Positions 22,056 to 37,100 of a DNA stretch of 64,000 nt are shown one piece after another. How positions within the stretch are numbered: position 1 is the stretch's first letter; each line of letters begins with the position of its first letter. The position numbers and the translations under genes are program-made. Source of the DNA: Lingula anatina (lineage: Eukaryota > Brachiopoda > Lingulata > Lingulida > Lingulidae); the NCBI RefSeq assembly GCF_001039355.2, contig NW_019775625.1, forward strand, positions 80,103 through 144,102. Direction: 5' to 3'. The notes below the pieces were generated by a model. That model saw only the letters and a program-made list of their open reading frames with translations, did no database searches and was not told where the DNA came from.

Positions 22056-25000
22056 CTATAATTTTACCAAATGGTGTTCAAGTATAATTATTGTGGGTGT
22101 ATCTTTAGTTTTAACAACGTGATCTTATCAGCCATTGAAATTAAGAGATTATGCGCCTATGGAATAGGGTAGAAAAAGTATACTGTAACGTTTAACTTTC
22201 CGCGTTCACTAAAATATGAGCTACTAATCTTGCAGTATAAAACATTTTGATAATCATAGATTAGGCATTTTCTTAATACTGTTTGGTTAACTCACTCACT
22301 TCAGTTTATAAAATATGATTATAATTAGGACTAGCAAAACCGCTGCTCCTCCAACCCCGCCCGCTATCCCTGCTGGCATAAAATCTAAAAAGTGAAATAA
22401 AAATCATATACAGTCTAAGACTATTATAAAATCAGTTCAGAGTAGTTACAGATACATTTTATTTAAAATGTTATTATATTAAAAAATGCTAGTTATTAAA
22501 ACATAGCAGCTGTGAATTAAGCGTTTATATCATACACACTCGTCTTAGTAACACTCCATTATTGTGTTAGAGTGGAATAAGTGGGAAGACGTAACAAATC
22601 GTTTTAAATCTAAGCCCGGGAGAAAGGATTTTACTCTCTTCTCTATCCATTTGTTATCGCATTGGTAAGAAATGATGGCCCGTATAACACGTACAGGTTA
22701 CGTTCAATGTGATGGAAGTGTGTCCAAGACGGGGCTTGCCTGTATAAATCAAAGACAATCAGGCTACCACACGGTGTGCCTAATACATGTATATAAATGA
22801 CAACGTTTTCACAATGCCCCGGTTGCTCTTTTATTTCTTAATACACTGTACTTGGTGACTCCGACAGCAAACATAAAAAATACTCAGGTATCATAAAAAC
22901 ACCAATATAATGTACTCACCTACGTAAGGGGGCGTCGTATTGGAAAACGGTCTTGTATGAACAGCGCATAGAACATCTGAAAAAAAAGTGGCCAGTGCAG
23001 CACCAACATTCAGTCAAAGGTGAGCTCACTTCAGATATGTATATTGAAGCCAGTGTAGCAGTATTACAGTGATGCACTGGATGTGGAACATAGTACAATT
23101 AACAACTGGAACCGCAAGTACTTGCTCAATACCGCCCTCCCAATAAAACCCTCATGTTTTACAGTGGCAACAAAGAAAGTTTTCGTGGTCAATTTAACAT
23201 CCAGAAGCCCTGTGAGACAAATATATGTTTTCAGTTAAAGCAGCCCGGGGGGGGGGGGGGGGGAGATAAAAAGTTTATAACTACAATATGCTTTAGCTTC
23301 TGAAATATGTGGGCAGTGTTGCATAAATCTACACCTCGATGCCTACACATGTACTGTACCTGTACATGGTGTGCCGCAACCGTCTGTAGTCCTGATCCTT
23401 GTTTCTGGGGCACCACATGGACACGCTGTAATACAAGGCTCAAGGCCGTTGTAGGAATACGAGTCACACTGACAGTACCCTGGAAGATGACACGTCAGCC
23501 ATGCAGAATGCTCGCCCCAAAGCAAAACGATAAAATGTGGATTATTGTGTAAATGGACAATGTCCACTTATGCGTCTTGCATTATACATGTAGTACAAAA
23601 ATTAAATATGTTAATAAGCCGTTTCTATTTTATGTCGATATTAATTCCCCTTATATTGAATATTATTTTACTCCTCGTAGTTGCCTCACCGCCACTTAAC
23701 CTTGCCTGCAGGACAAACATCGCCGCACATTACGTGCGTTACTGTCAAAGAAACACTCAAAAGTAACTGCCAAAATACACAAGCACGCTATCCACGCAAG
23801 AGTCTCGTCTTCGTCTGCAATACAGCTCAAATAAGACCAGAGGCTAAACTTACCAACGCACTCAGATACATGGGCAGCTCCCATCGTTTCCGTGGTTGTG
23901 TTATTTGGACAAGGGCGGCAAAACAAGTTTTCTGAAATGGGCTGGTAGGTTCCTTTTGGACAGAGGACGCATTGCCTCGTTTCAGTGTTGAAGAATGTTC
24001 CTTGTGGACAAGACACTAAAAAATGACGCATACGCGTGATTTTAAAACCAATAACCCTCTTTGTATGAGGAAATGTATGTCTGTGATATTTACAATTACG
24101 TTTAACAACTGGACGACAAATAACATTCATTCAGCACTCCTTATATATTATCTAAAGCCCACCGCAAGTCTGTAACAGGCTACGTACAGTATGGGTTACG
24201 GGCTGGGATCCGGTTGGGCAATATAGATGCCATGATAATAGAAAATAGAGAAACTGGTACAGAGTGGGAAAGAGATCGGTTGATCTTTAATTTTGCAGCA
24301 TATTTAATAATTCCATTTGTAGCTTATCAATGTCGGGGAACTATTTCATGTGCAGGGCGTGATCTTTGCAAGTAATTATTGGTAATATATAGTCGACATC
24401 AAAATTAGAATTTGTGAAATCTGTTTCTTTCTCACAAGACCCAGTTTACATATGTACTGCTTTGCCGAAAAACTGCATTGTATAATCTTACATGAAGTTA
24501 TTTGCTGTCAATTGTGTAAATTTTGAACCTAAATGCACTATTTCACGCGTTGTTTTTTCCTTTTCAACCAAGGCGATGTACGGAACTTACCACAACCTCC
24601 TGAAACTAGCTGCTGCCCATCACGGCAGTTGCCCTGTGGACTTTGGATATAAGATCTATCTGTGACCACTGTGATTTCATGCTGTTCCACCGCTACCACC
24701 ACCATAAATGTTATTTCATTTATTAATTCCCTTCTCAACTCTAATGTCGAACTATCCACCATCGTTTGCAAATCATGTGGTATGGATATGCTAATAAAAA
24801 ATTAACTTTGCTGGTTATTTCTTAAAATGCTCAATGCAATTAATTTCTATGACAATGAAAACAGTGCGCGTATATGATGATAGTAGGATTGGCGTATAAT
24901 GATAGTATACGTTCAAATATCTCAACAAACAACATCGTCAATATACAAAAAGTCCTCAAATAAATATACGTTAACAAAGAGACACAAAAAAACAAAATGT

Positions 25001-28000
25001 CTTTGCCTTTTTCGTGATCATCGTCAGAAATATATTTAATCAAATTCCGTTGATACCTTGATTCTACGTCAGTATTAAATAGCGCTATAGGTTCAGGTTC
25101 ACATGTTATGGTGACATCAGTTTTACACGAGTACACGCTGCAAACACCCTTAAATCCGCGGTCTAAAAGCATCCCCTTGAACGCTGTCGCCATCTGTTGT
25201 CTGTACACGGCATCCGTACAGCGCCCTTTGAGGTTAGCAAGGATGAAACTCCCGGATAGTCTAACTCTGTTGTATGGATGTTTGGCTGCAATATAAAGTA
25301 TCGAACAATTGCGAATGACCATATTGATCTCCATAGATATTTTAAAGCCAGAGTCATAAAACTAGAAGAACTTAAAGAGTACACCAAGAGCCGTGTTAAC
25401 ACATTGAACAGCACTGTCTATTGGAGGATGTCAACTTCATTTTTCTTCATTATACCAATCCCAGTTTCTGGACAGTAATAAACGACAGAAACATTTTTCT
25501 TTATTTGGGCTTGTATTACTCTATACCCATTGCATGGTGTGCATCACACTAAAACAATACAGTGTGTGGCATTCCCAGGATACACAGAACGTTACTTTAA
25601 CGTTACCCTGACGTTTATATATATAACTAAAAAACGTTATGGTAACGTTGTAATAACGATCAGTGTTTGCTGGGCCACTGCCCAAGTTAGCAGTAAATCA
25701 CAGCGAATAAAGAGACTATATGAGTACATATGCAATGGACATCAACTTTGTTACCTAAGCAAGGGATGGCTGTCGACGTCGGGTGCCAGCGACCTTGCGT
25801 GCAATTGTAGAAATAGTCCGAGAACTGAGGTAGCGTTAAGAATGAGGATGTACATTTTATTGTCCACAGATTGGATTTCCCATCTACACGCGACACGGAC
25901 TTTCCGTTGAAAGGGTCGGGAAGGTCATTGCACGTTTTGCCTATAACGGAAATAAACGAGAAGCAAACGTATGAAACAGGAAATGTTGCGTTTCAGTGAT
26001 CATGCAGAACTGTTTTAATAACTCCAATACACTTTTGAATCAAGTAAATTAAGACACTTTTTACTAAGGATTACGGTAAAATATGTCAAAACAGGAGACA
26101 ATGATATTTCTCAATTTTTGCAATTCATTAAGAGGACCAAAGCGTCTGAGAGAGAGAGAGAGAAAGAGAGAGAGAGACCTATCACAGCAATTTCACTCTT
26201 GCAGGTAGCCACGTTCCCAGATACATCCGCTGCGCTATACGTGATGTCATAAGATCCCCAGGACACTGGGCTATTTGGATTTCTGTGGAAAGAATTACGC
26301 ATTAGGAATGCCTTTCAACAAGTGGTCATTAACAACATCTGTGCAGCGCAAGGTATAAATGTACAAATGTATGTATTTCCATCACACGCATCTGCTTTCC
26401 TCGTTCACAAAATATAGCACATTGGTAATTCAAACGATTAGATGGACCATATAGCAGTATAAATATCAAACGTTCGTAAATAAAGCATTTAACAGTTCTC
26501 TTAATATAACTGAATATATTTTATGTTATACAGATTCATGCAGGGTACATGTGATCATTTTCTGGTATTTAGAACATTTTCTGGTATTCGTTGAATTGTC
26601 AATTAGTTAAGAAAATAATATATGCCATCTAGAACATTTTTACCATAATATACAAGCATACGTATCCATTATCAACGATAACCATTTTTATGTAAATGTG
26701 CTCTTAATATGAAAAAAATGTCTAACCCCTGAGCTGTCTCCTCAATTATGCCCACATTGTCGGTAAAGCGAGGCGCCTGGATGTCCATACCGCTTGGACT
26801 CGTTTTGGAGTAGATTTCCCGGTACGGCATGCAGTCCGGCACGTGCGGGGGTTCAAGGTCGACTACTGATATCACGACGGTACAGGCAGTGGATAAACCA
26901 GCGCCATCTATCCCAGTGTAGACGACAGTGTGATTACCTGTTTTTTTATGTGTAAAATAATGAGAATTAAGTTTCATTTAAATTATTAAATGTTCAAGAA
27001 GCTATGTGCAAAAGTCTTATTGGAAATAAACGTTTTCAAGCTTAAGTCAAATACAAGCATGCATGTTGACAAAAAATGCAAATAGCGTTATAACAACTTC
27101 ACTTTTTTAACGTCATTATAATGTAAGCAATATCAAAGTTACCTATAACTGTTTAGATAATTTATTGAAATCGCATGTACGAATACGCACATACAAAAGT
27201 ATACTAAACCATATACTGGTGTAACGTGACAGTATGTACCCCATAATAGAGAATCCGCTTCCCATTCATTGGGACAGGTAAGTCTCGACCTAGATTTTGA
27301 CCCACTTAGGTCAGGCTAACCCTAACCATTATAGCTTAGTCCCTGCCCCCAAAAAACTACAAGCCGATAATGCACTACCTGGTTGGAGGGATGTTGGAAG
27401 TGTGGCGTTCTTTGTCACTGTGACAACTCCAGAATTGTCATTGAATACTGGCGGTGATATGGTCACATTTGTTTTGTCCTGTCCTTTTTCTAAGACTATC
27501 CTAGTAAACGGGATACAGTCGGACAGACTCGGAGGCTCAATATCTATGGCAAAAAGACAAAACAAGAGCATATTTATGGGAACTGTTATTCAAAAGCCAT
27601 GGATTTTCGTTATGCAATTTCTGAAGATATCATCCTTCAAAATTTCGCTCATCCAATGTATAATTACGCTTAAGAGCTTGTCCACGAGAGAACCAGCCCA
27701 GGGTGGCAAGGTGGGGGTCAGCGGATTTCAACCAAATTTGTTGTATGGAGGCATATTAGGAAGTTATTCATGAGTTAGGAAGGAATCCCAAAAATATCTT
27801 TTCTTCAGAGAATTATAGCCTATTATAAGTCATGGCTTATGTGGCCTCTTTGAGACTCCATTTTTACCTTGGAAAAATAATGATAAATTTTGTGTAAATT
27901 AAACAAAAATGGAGAAAACTAAAAAATATTAGACCTTACAAACATTGAAAACAATCATTTGGCTTGCCACAGATATATGTAGAATTCAGATAAGACCCTG

Positions 28001-31000
28001 CTTGGGCGAGCCACACCCATTTATAACACCCCTCCCCCCAAAGTCCAATTTTGACACTACCATCTTTAATTGCATATATCTCCATCTTCACAGGGTTTAC
28101 AGCTATAAAACTGCATGAATATTTTAGGCAGATATGGATCACTCCAAATCAAGTTTCAAAAGTTACTGCTGTATTAAAACAGGTACTGAAAAATACCCCC
28201 AAAGTTGGCCATTTTTAAGGCAAAAAATCGTGGTGGATTCATTCAAGTCTATGTAGACAATGGGTTTGATTAATTTATTAAAACATTTTGCTCTACAATG
28301 TTGTTACTAAATTAATAGGGCTGGTGAGCATGGAAAGTGGATGTGTTCTAATGAATATCAGGTCAGTGGGTCATAGGTCAAGGTCATTGGGCTTCATTTT
28401 TGTAAATTGTCATATATGGACTTTTTCATTTGTATGGACAAAAAGTTAAGAGGAAATAAATCTTAGATTCTATTACTTTGGATAAGCACTGGCAATTAAC
28501 TTGAGAGTTTACATGATTATATATATATATATATATATATCATCAATTTGGTGAATACAAATTAAAATCTTAGTTTAGTGAAGATTTCTTTTTGGTGCAA
28601 TATTTATCATTTAGAGATCCGGATATGCCTTATAGTATTTATGAGATCAAAGCCAGAACAAATCTTTTTTTTAATTTTCAAAAGTTTTTTTTAATCATCC
28701 ACACCACTTTTTGGTGACTATTTATGAGCAAACAGTAACTAAAAAATATTCAAATTAGTTTATTTTTGTCTCAGATGAATAATTACAAATAATAAAAAAA
28801 TCACAAAATTATAATACAGCAATACATGCAAAGCAGTGCAACATTAGTTGTGATCATTACAACCTATATCATTATGTAAGGTCTAGCAAAACAAGATAAT
28901 TCCATTCAAAAAGCAAAACTAACACAACTGCAAAATATATCCTGGTGTTATGAAACATCTTAACAGTTTTATATCAAACATTACAGCTCATAACATCAAA
29001 GTTTATAATACATTCAAAAATAACTGCCGATTTTTTCTTCCTGAATAGTCTGTAACCCTCCTTACTGACATTTCAATCTCATCTTCATGCTCACAAATGC
29101 TAGGTTCTGCTGGCCTGTTTCTTGTGCCCTTCTAAACTCCTTCAGTAAAAACTCCTTTACTTTATTTGAATATAGTTTAGAGTTCTCTAGGTATAGTCCC
29201 AGTTGGTACATTTGCCACAGAAAAACCCAAATTAACTTTAACATCAGTATCACTCATATTAAAACTGCTCAAGGAAGAGAGACACCTTTTCTCATGTTGT
29301 AGGAATCAAGAAAGCCAAATTGTTGTAATTGGACACTCCAGTCCACGCAGGTTTGGAAAATGTCTGTCTAGCTGGATGTAGAAAATGGCAGCAAAAGCGC
29401 ACCCCTCCACTCCATCTGCAGAAACTAAGGACTCATGCATCTCCTCAGCATTTGTTATATTGTGGCTTTCATTTACATACATGCCTTTCTACAACATCCA
29501 TCATTTCCACACTAGTTTCAGTTTCTGCAAGGCTTTGGACTCTTTTGCTGACCATAAGATCACTGTGTGTCAAATAAAACCTCTCAAATGTGCCTGAAAT
29601 ATAAATATAGCTTACTATAGACACATGAAAACACTTATCTCAAAGTTAATTGATACGTTGATGAAAAATAAATTATTATCCCATGTGTCAATGTTTTATA
29701 GGTAAGACATGGTTTCGAATATAAATTATGATGAGACTAGCAATTTTGCCAAGACCAGCCCTAACTTCAATCTAATTCCAATTGTTACCCTTAAATTTAT
29801 TTTACCCAAATACCCTNNNNNNNNNNNNNNNNNNNNNNNNNNNNNNNNNNNNNNNNNNNNNNNNNNNNNNNNNNNNNNNNNNNNNNNNNNNNNNNNNNNN
29901 NNNNNNNNNNNNNNNNNNNNNNNNNNNNNNNNNNNNNNNNNNNNNNNNNNNNNNNNNNNNNNNNNNNNNNNNNNNNNNNNNNNNNNCTTTTCATTTAAGA
30001 GTAATAAATGCTCAAAGTTGCCTCCTAAAACGTTCCATCTCACCCCACCCACGGGGTGAGTTGGAACAGGCAGTGGGGTGAGTTGGAACAAGAGGGCGAG
30101 TTGGAACGCTTGCATATAAATTCAAAGTATAATTCATTTTAAGAGTAGGATTATCTATATTAATTTCCCAACAAGTACATGTTACTTTGTATTAGTATCT
30201 CCATAGTTTGTAAGCATTTTTTACGTTTACAATTTGTTTTCAAATAGTCTTTTCGATGTATAAACCATATCCAGTTACACTTCATTTCATAATGATAACA
30301 AAAGTGGTGTAGTTTAAGAGAAAATAAGTTGAATTCACATAACTCAACCTATCAACAACAGTATGTTAGACCTACAAATAAAAACTAGCTGTATCTCTTT
30401 CAACTAAACCTCAGAATCAAAATTGCAGTTCTGACATATGTACACTTGGTCACCTTAGTACAGTCTTCATGTGACCACTTCAGACAAACAATGCATTGTA
30501 CCCATTTCTCTCTTTTGGCCAGCTGTTACTGAACGGCTCCCAACAAACCAGGCATTGCCACTCTTCTTCTGACTCAGAATAGCTAGTCATCTTTAATATC
30601 CTTTTTCTTAATTTTCTCTGTCGACTAGAAATCTTTAACTTTTTTATTTTTGTTGCGCTTGTCCTTTTCAATTTTGTTGGGCTTGGCCTTTTCTTTTTCG
30701 AGTAGCTCTTTTTCAGGTGTGTCAGTAAGAACTGCACTGCATCGTTTTCTTCTTTTAATGATTGGACTGCCACGTTGAGCCTTTGGAAGCGGTCTGGTAT
30801 TGCTGGACTTGAGCTGTTTTGGGGTTTTCTTAAGTGCGCTATAGTGTGCTGTAGCACCTCTTCCGATGAGGGCAAATGAGATTTCAACTGGATTTTTGCT
30901 TAAGTTACGAGGTGAATGTTTGTCTTTTCTGACGGATTCTGTACCCTCGTTCACTAACCATTAACAGCAACCCCCAATCCATTACACAAAGCATTTAAAA

Positions 31001-31060
31001 CAATATCGACAGGATTGGTGTTGTATAGTTTATCCATAACGTAGGCTCTCTTGTCAGCTA

Positions 31061-31106
<46 letters not shown>

Positions 31107-34100
31107 TTTTTGCCGCAAAAACAGTAATAATCGACATTTCCTTCCACTTCTAAAAGCAATTTATCGCAAAGAGCAACAGTGGACATGCAAACCCCTTTTC
31201 GACCAAACAGATAGCAACTGCATTTAACAAGCAGTGACCATCCCCCCTCCCCCCTTGTATTTTCTACACGCATGTACATTCTGGCACCTTGGAGATGTTC
31301 TTTCAGCTGGATTTTGTCTCCAGTTGGAGTTGTACTGGGTGCGTCGCTATTTAGAGAGATAAAAAATTGAAAAACACCGTGCGGGGTAGGTTGGAACACC
31401 CCTGACAGTGTTCCAACTGACCCCATGTCAAATGTTCCGACCAGCCCCCACGACGTCATGGCCTACTTATGACACTGTATTTCTTTAACACGTGTGAGGT
31501 GATTAAAAGAAACTACAGCTTTTTGAACATCAAGGTGGTCCTAAACGCTGTGCACATTTTCAGTGATATAATCCTTATACTTAAGTTTACAGCACGATGA
31601 ATGTCAAAAATATGAAAACTTACTTCGAGTGGCAAAAATACGTTTTTTTCGCATAAAACTTTTACCGCATTTTCGATACTTCCAAAAGTTTCCCGGATTA
31701 AAGACCATGCCATGTGACATTTTTATGGTGAAGGAGCACATGATCGGTCTCGTGATTTAAGAAATAAAGCCAATGTTCCAACTTACCCGCGTTCCAACCC
31801 ACCCCGCTCTCCCCTACCTACACAAATCTTAAAAGNTATAACCCTGTTTTTCAGATTAATTTTTGGTTGATTAACCCCCCAAATTGTGACTGCCCATATC
31901 TCTGTAGGTAGGGATTTTTTTCAGGAAATATTGCAGCCTCAGATATTGTTCATATAAAAGTTCAAACACACCAAATATGGTGTAAATCCGTTCACCCCCG
32001 CCTTGCCGCATTTTCTACATTTGGTCTGGTTTTCTCGTGGACACACACTTAAATGATAAAGTTTTATATAAACTTCATTCTAAACTGTATTCTATTCTTC
32101 ACTTCACCATTGTACAACTTTTATTACATATTGTTTTAAATTCCTGTCTTAAAAATTTCCCTTGACTAAAATTCGGTAACTTAAGATGAACCGTTCGTTA
32201 CCCCGACAACTGAAGTTTCCTTCACGCCATGCAGCTACGCCATCTATGACGTCACATGTTCTATTGGAATATCCCACTTGTAGGTATCCTGAACGGCAGA
32301 TGGCAGCACAAGTGGCCCCTTCATGATTCTGACAGTCTATGTAAACTATACCAGATTCCTTGGTCTCGTCTGCTAATGGGCATCTTGGTACTGTGCGATG
32401 AAACGTTAAGTTTAATAGTAGCCTCAACATTATTTATCGAAAATATAACATTTGCTGTAAGTAATTTTTTTTTCTAAAAATAATGCTCAAATAGTAGAAA
32501 AAATAGACATTTTCCCCCGCCTCTGGTCAGTTTTGTTTGAAATATGTAATATTTTACGGATAAACAGTATATAAGAATACATTAGAATGTTTGTTTAAAT
32601 TATCAATTTAAAAAAATTACTGCGCGACACATTTCTTTTTATATTCCTATTTATGTACATTTATGTATAAGCAACAGACAATGTCCGATGAAGTTATTAC
32701 TCTGATAACAACCTTGATATTTATCCTTTCAGAAAAACAACATTTTACAAAATTAAACAATTATCCCTTCATCGAAATAAAAATGCAAGCGCCCCGTGCT
32801 CGTCATTATTCTCACCTATGACCTGGATGTGAAATGTACATGTCCCGCTGTCACCATCACGGTGTCCCGTGGCAACGATGGTGTGAGTTCCTTCAGTGAA
32901 CGTCCCTGGGTTGCTATGGGAATACGTGAAATCTACGGTGCCGTTTTTGCCATCGAGGACCGTCGGTTCGTCCCAAGATATTGTTGCAGAGAGGTTGCCT
33001 CCCGTTGTTTTGACCGTTATGTCATCCGGGCAGTCTAACAAAGGGGCTGCGTTCACTGAAAAAGACATGTTTTGATATTAAAATGATTGCATGCATAGCG
33101 GGGACTGGAAAATCATGACATTTCCTTTATAAAACCACGGAAGTTTATCATATGGATAGGATAAACTTCCACGATTAAACGTACTGGGCATTCCAATATG
33201 TGTTTTATAATATCATTACCAAGTGCAGATATAGATATATTTTTCTTGAGGTCTTCCAAATTATCTTTCATGATCCATCCTCCATTTTTGAACGTCTTTC
33301 GATAGAAAAAAATTAGATACCCGTCGATGTAAACTTGATTATCTGTCTTCGGAAAGACAAGGAAGACGGCCTCAATCCGCCCCTCATTACAATAAACCAT
33401 AACCAATTGTGTTTTACGTGAAGTATAATAGTTTCGCCAGACACTGTGTATTACATTGGGAACGAACACAAGAACCAGCTTTTTTCCACCTGCCCAAAGA
33501 TCAATTACGTAACATACCTGAGCATCTTGCCGCGACACCCGACCAGTGGCCTCCTGTGAGACAAGTTCTCTCCGAGTTCCCCTCCACCCGGTAACCCTCT
33601 AGACAGGAGATGGTACATACGCTACCCGGCACCACGCCGTCCGCAGACTTACAAGGGCCTGGGATTACGGTGCCATTGCTTGGCGGGGATAAGCCTGGGC
33701 ACCTCTTCACTGGAACGGGAATTTTTATAGAACTGGTAATATCAATATGTGGATGGAATGGGAACACTGATATTTAGCACTTTTATTTCGAGTCTCATTC
33801 GGTGAATTTACGAAATAGCAATGTTTGAACTTTGAACAACACGTAATGCGTATCACTACTGCATTTAGTGATTTGGCTATTCGAGTAAAATTTAACAACA
33901 CATTCCACATACGCACGCGCGCGCGCGCACACACACACAAACACAAATACTTTCATGAATACATGACGTACAAAGAGTCGTTGATAGGATGGGATAATTT
34001 TCCAAACAAGAGAGCGGTGTCGTCATTCCTGTCGCCTTGTTCAATGAACCTAGTAATGGACACCAACCAAAAAATCGCTTCCGTGCATCCAGAGTTACGT

Positions 34101-37100
34101 ACATGAATGACGTCTGGGTGGTGTTAAAAAACAGGGCCCAGTTTTATAAAAGACGTTTAGCACTAACCAGTGTTTAACTCTAACCAGTGGATGAATTCTC
34201 CTAAACCCCGTTAACTAAACGATGGATGAAATTGTGTTTTATAAACAGAGTTTAAACAGTCCGTTAGTTAACTACCTTTAAATAATTATTTTATCCGGTT
34301 TAACACTAGCCAGTTAACTAATTGGCTGTTTGAACACTGTATATGAAACACGTTTTAACCATCTTTTAGTTAATGGGTTTTAGGAGAATTTATCCACTGG
34401 TTAGGCTTATCCACTGGTTAGTGCTAAACGTCCTTTATAAAACTGGGCCCAGGACTTTTCCTGCACGGTGGGTATTATAACACAACTTATTACCTGTACA
34501 ATTAACAGGCTCCCCCGACCACACCCCTTGTTCTGTGCATGTTCTAGTGGCGTTCCCCGACTCGAGCTCGTACCCATCAGCGCATTTCTGTTGACATACA
34601 TCTCCGTAGTTGTAAGGCTGTCTGCAGGTGGATTTTGTGGTGTGGGGGCGGACTGGGAGTTCGGAGCATTGAACAACTGGAAATTGTACGCATGTAATAC
34701 CGTCAATGTTAATAAGGCAAAGGTACACTCAGCAGATAGCTGAGGTGAGTTTGAGAAAGTTCAGAGGATTTCACCTTTTGGAATTGAACACATGTAATAC
34801 CGTTAAGGGTCAATAGAGTCAGACAGAAATTGAATTTTGTGAAAAGAAATTAGGAAGGCAAGAAAGAAAAATGTTTGTATAAATACTTCATTCAATATTG
34901 CTAAATAGTTTTTTGTTACTAAAAATCTCAGTGTAAGCTCGATGGAAATTCTTTTTACAATAGAGTCAGACAGAAATTGAATTTAAATTGCGCCACCGGG
35001 TTTGATCAAGTCATTTCCTCCTCTCGTATCAAAAACAGCTGTCTTTAAAGCATAAACTTACTGTTGCAGGCTCCAGTTATCGGTCCCCAGTTAGTATCGG
35101 TGGTGGCATTATGCGCCTCACAAATGACGTACTCGTTTCCAGCCAGTGTGTAGCCAGTGGCGCACCCTATCGTACAGACGGCGCCCCAGTGTGATCTACA
35201 TTCGTCTTTGACGTGCGCATGCCTCGGAAGTGTCAGGTTTGGGCATCTCTTAACTACAAACATTTTGAAGAAAATATGTTCATAGTGCTCATGTTTCGGT
35301 ACACAATATTAAAGGGATAACTCTTCGTATGAGATCTATATTTCACAATAAAAACATTGTGAATAACTCAAAGAAATGTAATATATTCTGTTTTACAATA
35401 ACGACAGTTTAAGCTATTTTAAATCTGATATCTGATATTATCTTTGGACCACGTGACCTCCATTGATGGCTATACTCTGTTAAAATCTCTTAAGAGATTA
35501 AGAGATTTTAACAAAAAACCAAACTTTTAAGAAAAAAAAACAGGAACTAACTTTGAATGTAAAAATGGATTCATTAACCATTGGTAAGTATGGGAAAATT
35601 GTTGTTTACTCCAGTAAAATTAATTTTTTGGCCAAAACGAAGAGTTATCATTCCTTTAAAAATGATACTTAGAAAAAAGTCTTTTTTATTTCATAACTGT
35701 AACAATATTTACATCTACTCGTACATACTTTAACTGAATCATTATCAGCAATCATCAACAATATCACTTCACACTAACTTATTTAAGAATATCAAAGACA
35801 CCAACAGGCAGAACGTATAATACAGTCTACCATTCCATAAAGTTAACGTTATTTTTAATTGCACGTCAACTGATATCGCTCTAGCTTTCTGTAACCTGTA
35901 CCGGTACATTAATGCCCGGTATATCTACATTGATTGTTAATTCGACACAAAATCAACAGATGAATCCACAATTCGAAATTACCTTGAACTTCGACTGTGA
36001 AACTGCACGTGGCAATATTACCAGCCTTATCCGTCGCGTTCACGTACACGTGCGTTACCCCTTCCCCAAAGGTTGCCGGGGAACGAAGACTTTGTGAAAT
36101 TTGCACTGCGCCCGGCAAGTTATCTGAAGCCTGCGGGTCGGCCCACGAGGCAGTGGCGGATGTATGTCCCCTAGCAGCTGTGACTACAATGCTTTGTGGG
36201 CACGTCAGAGTCGGTGGTATGCCATCTAAAAATGGATAACAACGCAAGGAATGAAGTAATAACCTAATGCATGTAGTATTGTTTAGCAATAAATTAGCAA
36301 TACAATACAATATCAGTATACTCTACAATCCACACTTTACTTACCCACGCATTCCAACCCTGTCATGTCACTCCAAATGCCATCTTTCTGACAGCGGTGC
36401 GTTTCACTTCCTTGTAAAATGTAACCCTGCTGACACGTGGTATTGCACGTGGTCTGTTGCGGATGTGACGTCAAGGAACAGGTGGCGGGATATACAGTTG
36501 CAAATGGTGGAGGTAGAAGGGGAGCGCAGGATTTGGCTAAAAGGACACATAGGGTTGCAGCAGTTACATATCGAAATACCGGGGGTAAGTTGTTCGACAT
36601 ATTAATCGTGCGGTTAAAATTTATCAAGTGGGAGAGAGATCGTCCCCCTTTCCAAATAAAACGTGTTTATCCAAACGTGCTTGTATTTTTATCTATCACT
36701 AATCCCAACTTATACGATCACACGCAACATCCCAGGGGAAGAAAAGTGGAATAACGGGAAAATGTAAACTTCATTTCCCATAAAACATTTTCTCAAATAC
36801 ATTTAATTGTACCTCAAATATGTATTTGGGTTAGGAGTGGTCGAGAAGGACGACCGTTTTTACCCCTTTCTTGATATTGAACGGATTACCCTTTGCTTTA
36901 TACATACTTATGTTAATGACAAAAACACGTACTTACTTTTACACACAATACCAACATCCTGATCATGCGTACAAGGAGTACCACCCCAGCCATCGTGCGG
37001 GCATTGGTCAATAGCCGTTTCCGTCCCATTACACTGGACATTGGACAACCAGATGTCGCCACTGCCTTGCCCGTGACAGTCTCCAGAGCTGGCATTACAA

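Larger units (their letters stand above)
27674..32048. mobile_element. TTAA-flanked DNA transposon of 4.4 kb with long inverted ends
   Basis: TTAA precedes the left end (27670-27673) and follows the right end (32049-32052). The ends begin GAGCTTGTCCACGAGAGAAC and GTGTGTGTCCACGAGAAAAC, and similarity continues for about 75 bp (GGCAAGG-GGGGGT-G-GGATTT). TTAA sites are used by Kolobok and piggyBac families. No transposase of its own is recognisable, and part is hidden by the gap 29817-29986. It fills nearly all of the intron between receptor exons 35 and 36. Confidence 0.78.

Noticed and set aside
23681-23706. Alternative donor GTGAGG for exon 43
   Set aside because: It is a stronger match to the GT consensus, but it leaves phase 2 while exon 44 needs phase 1.
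27297-27773. 158-codon plus-strand ORF
   Set aside because: It is antisense to HYR exon 36 and runs into the transposon end.
29726-30115. ORFs of 65-129 codons around 29817-29986
   Set aside because: They read through 170 N and have no recognisable residues outside.
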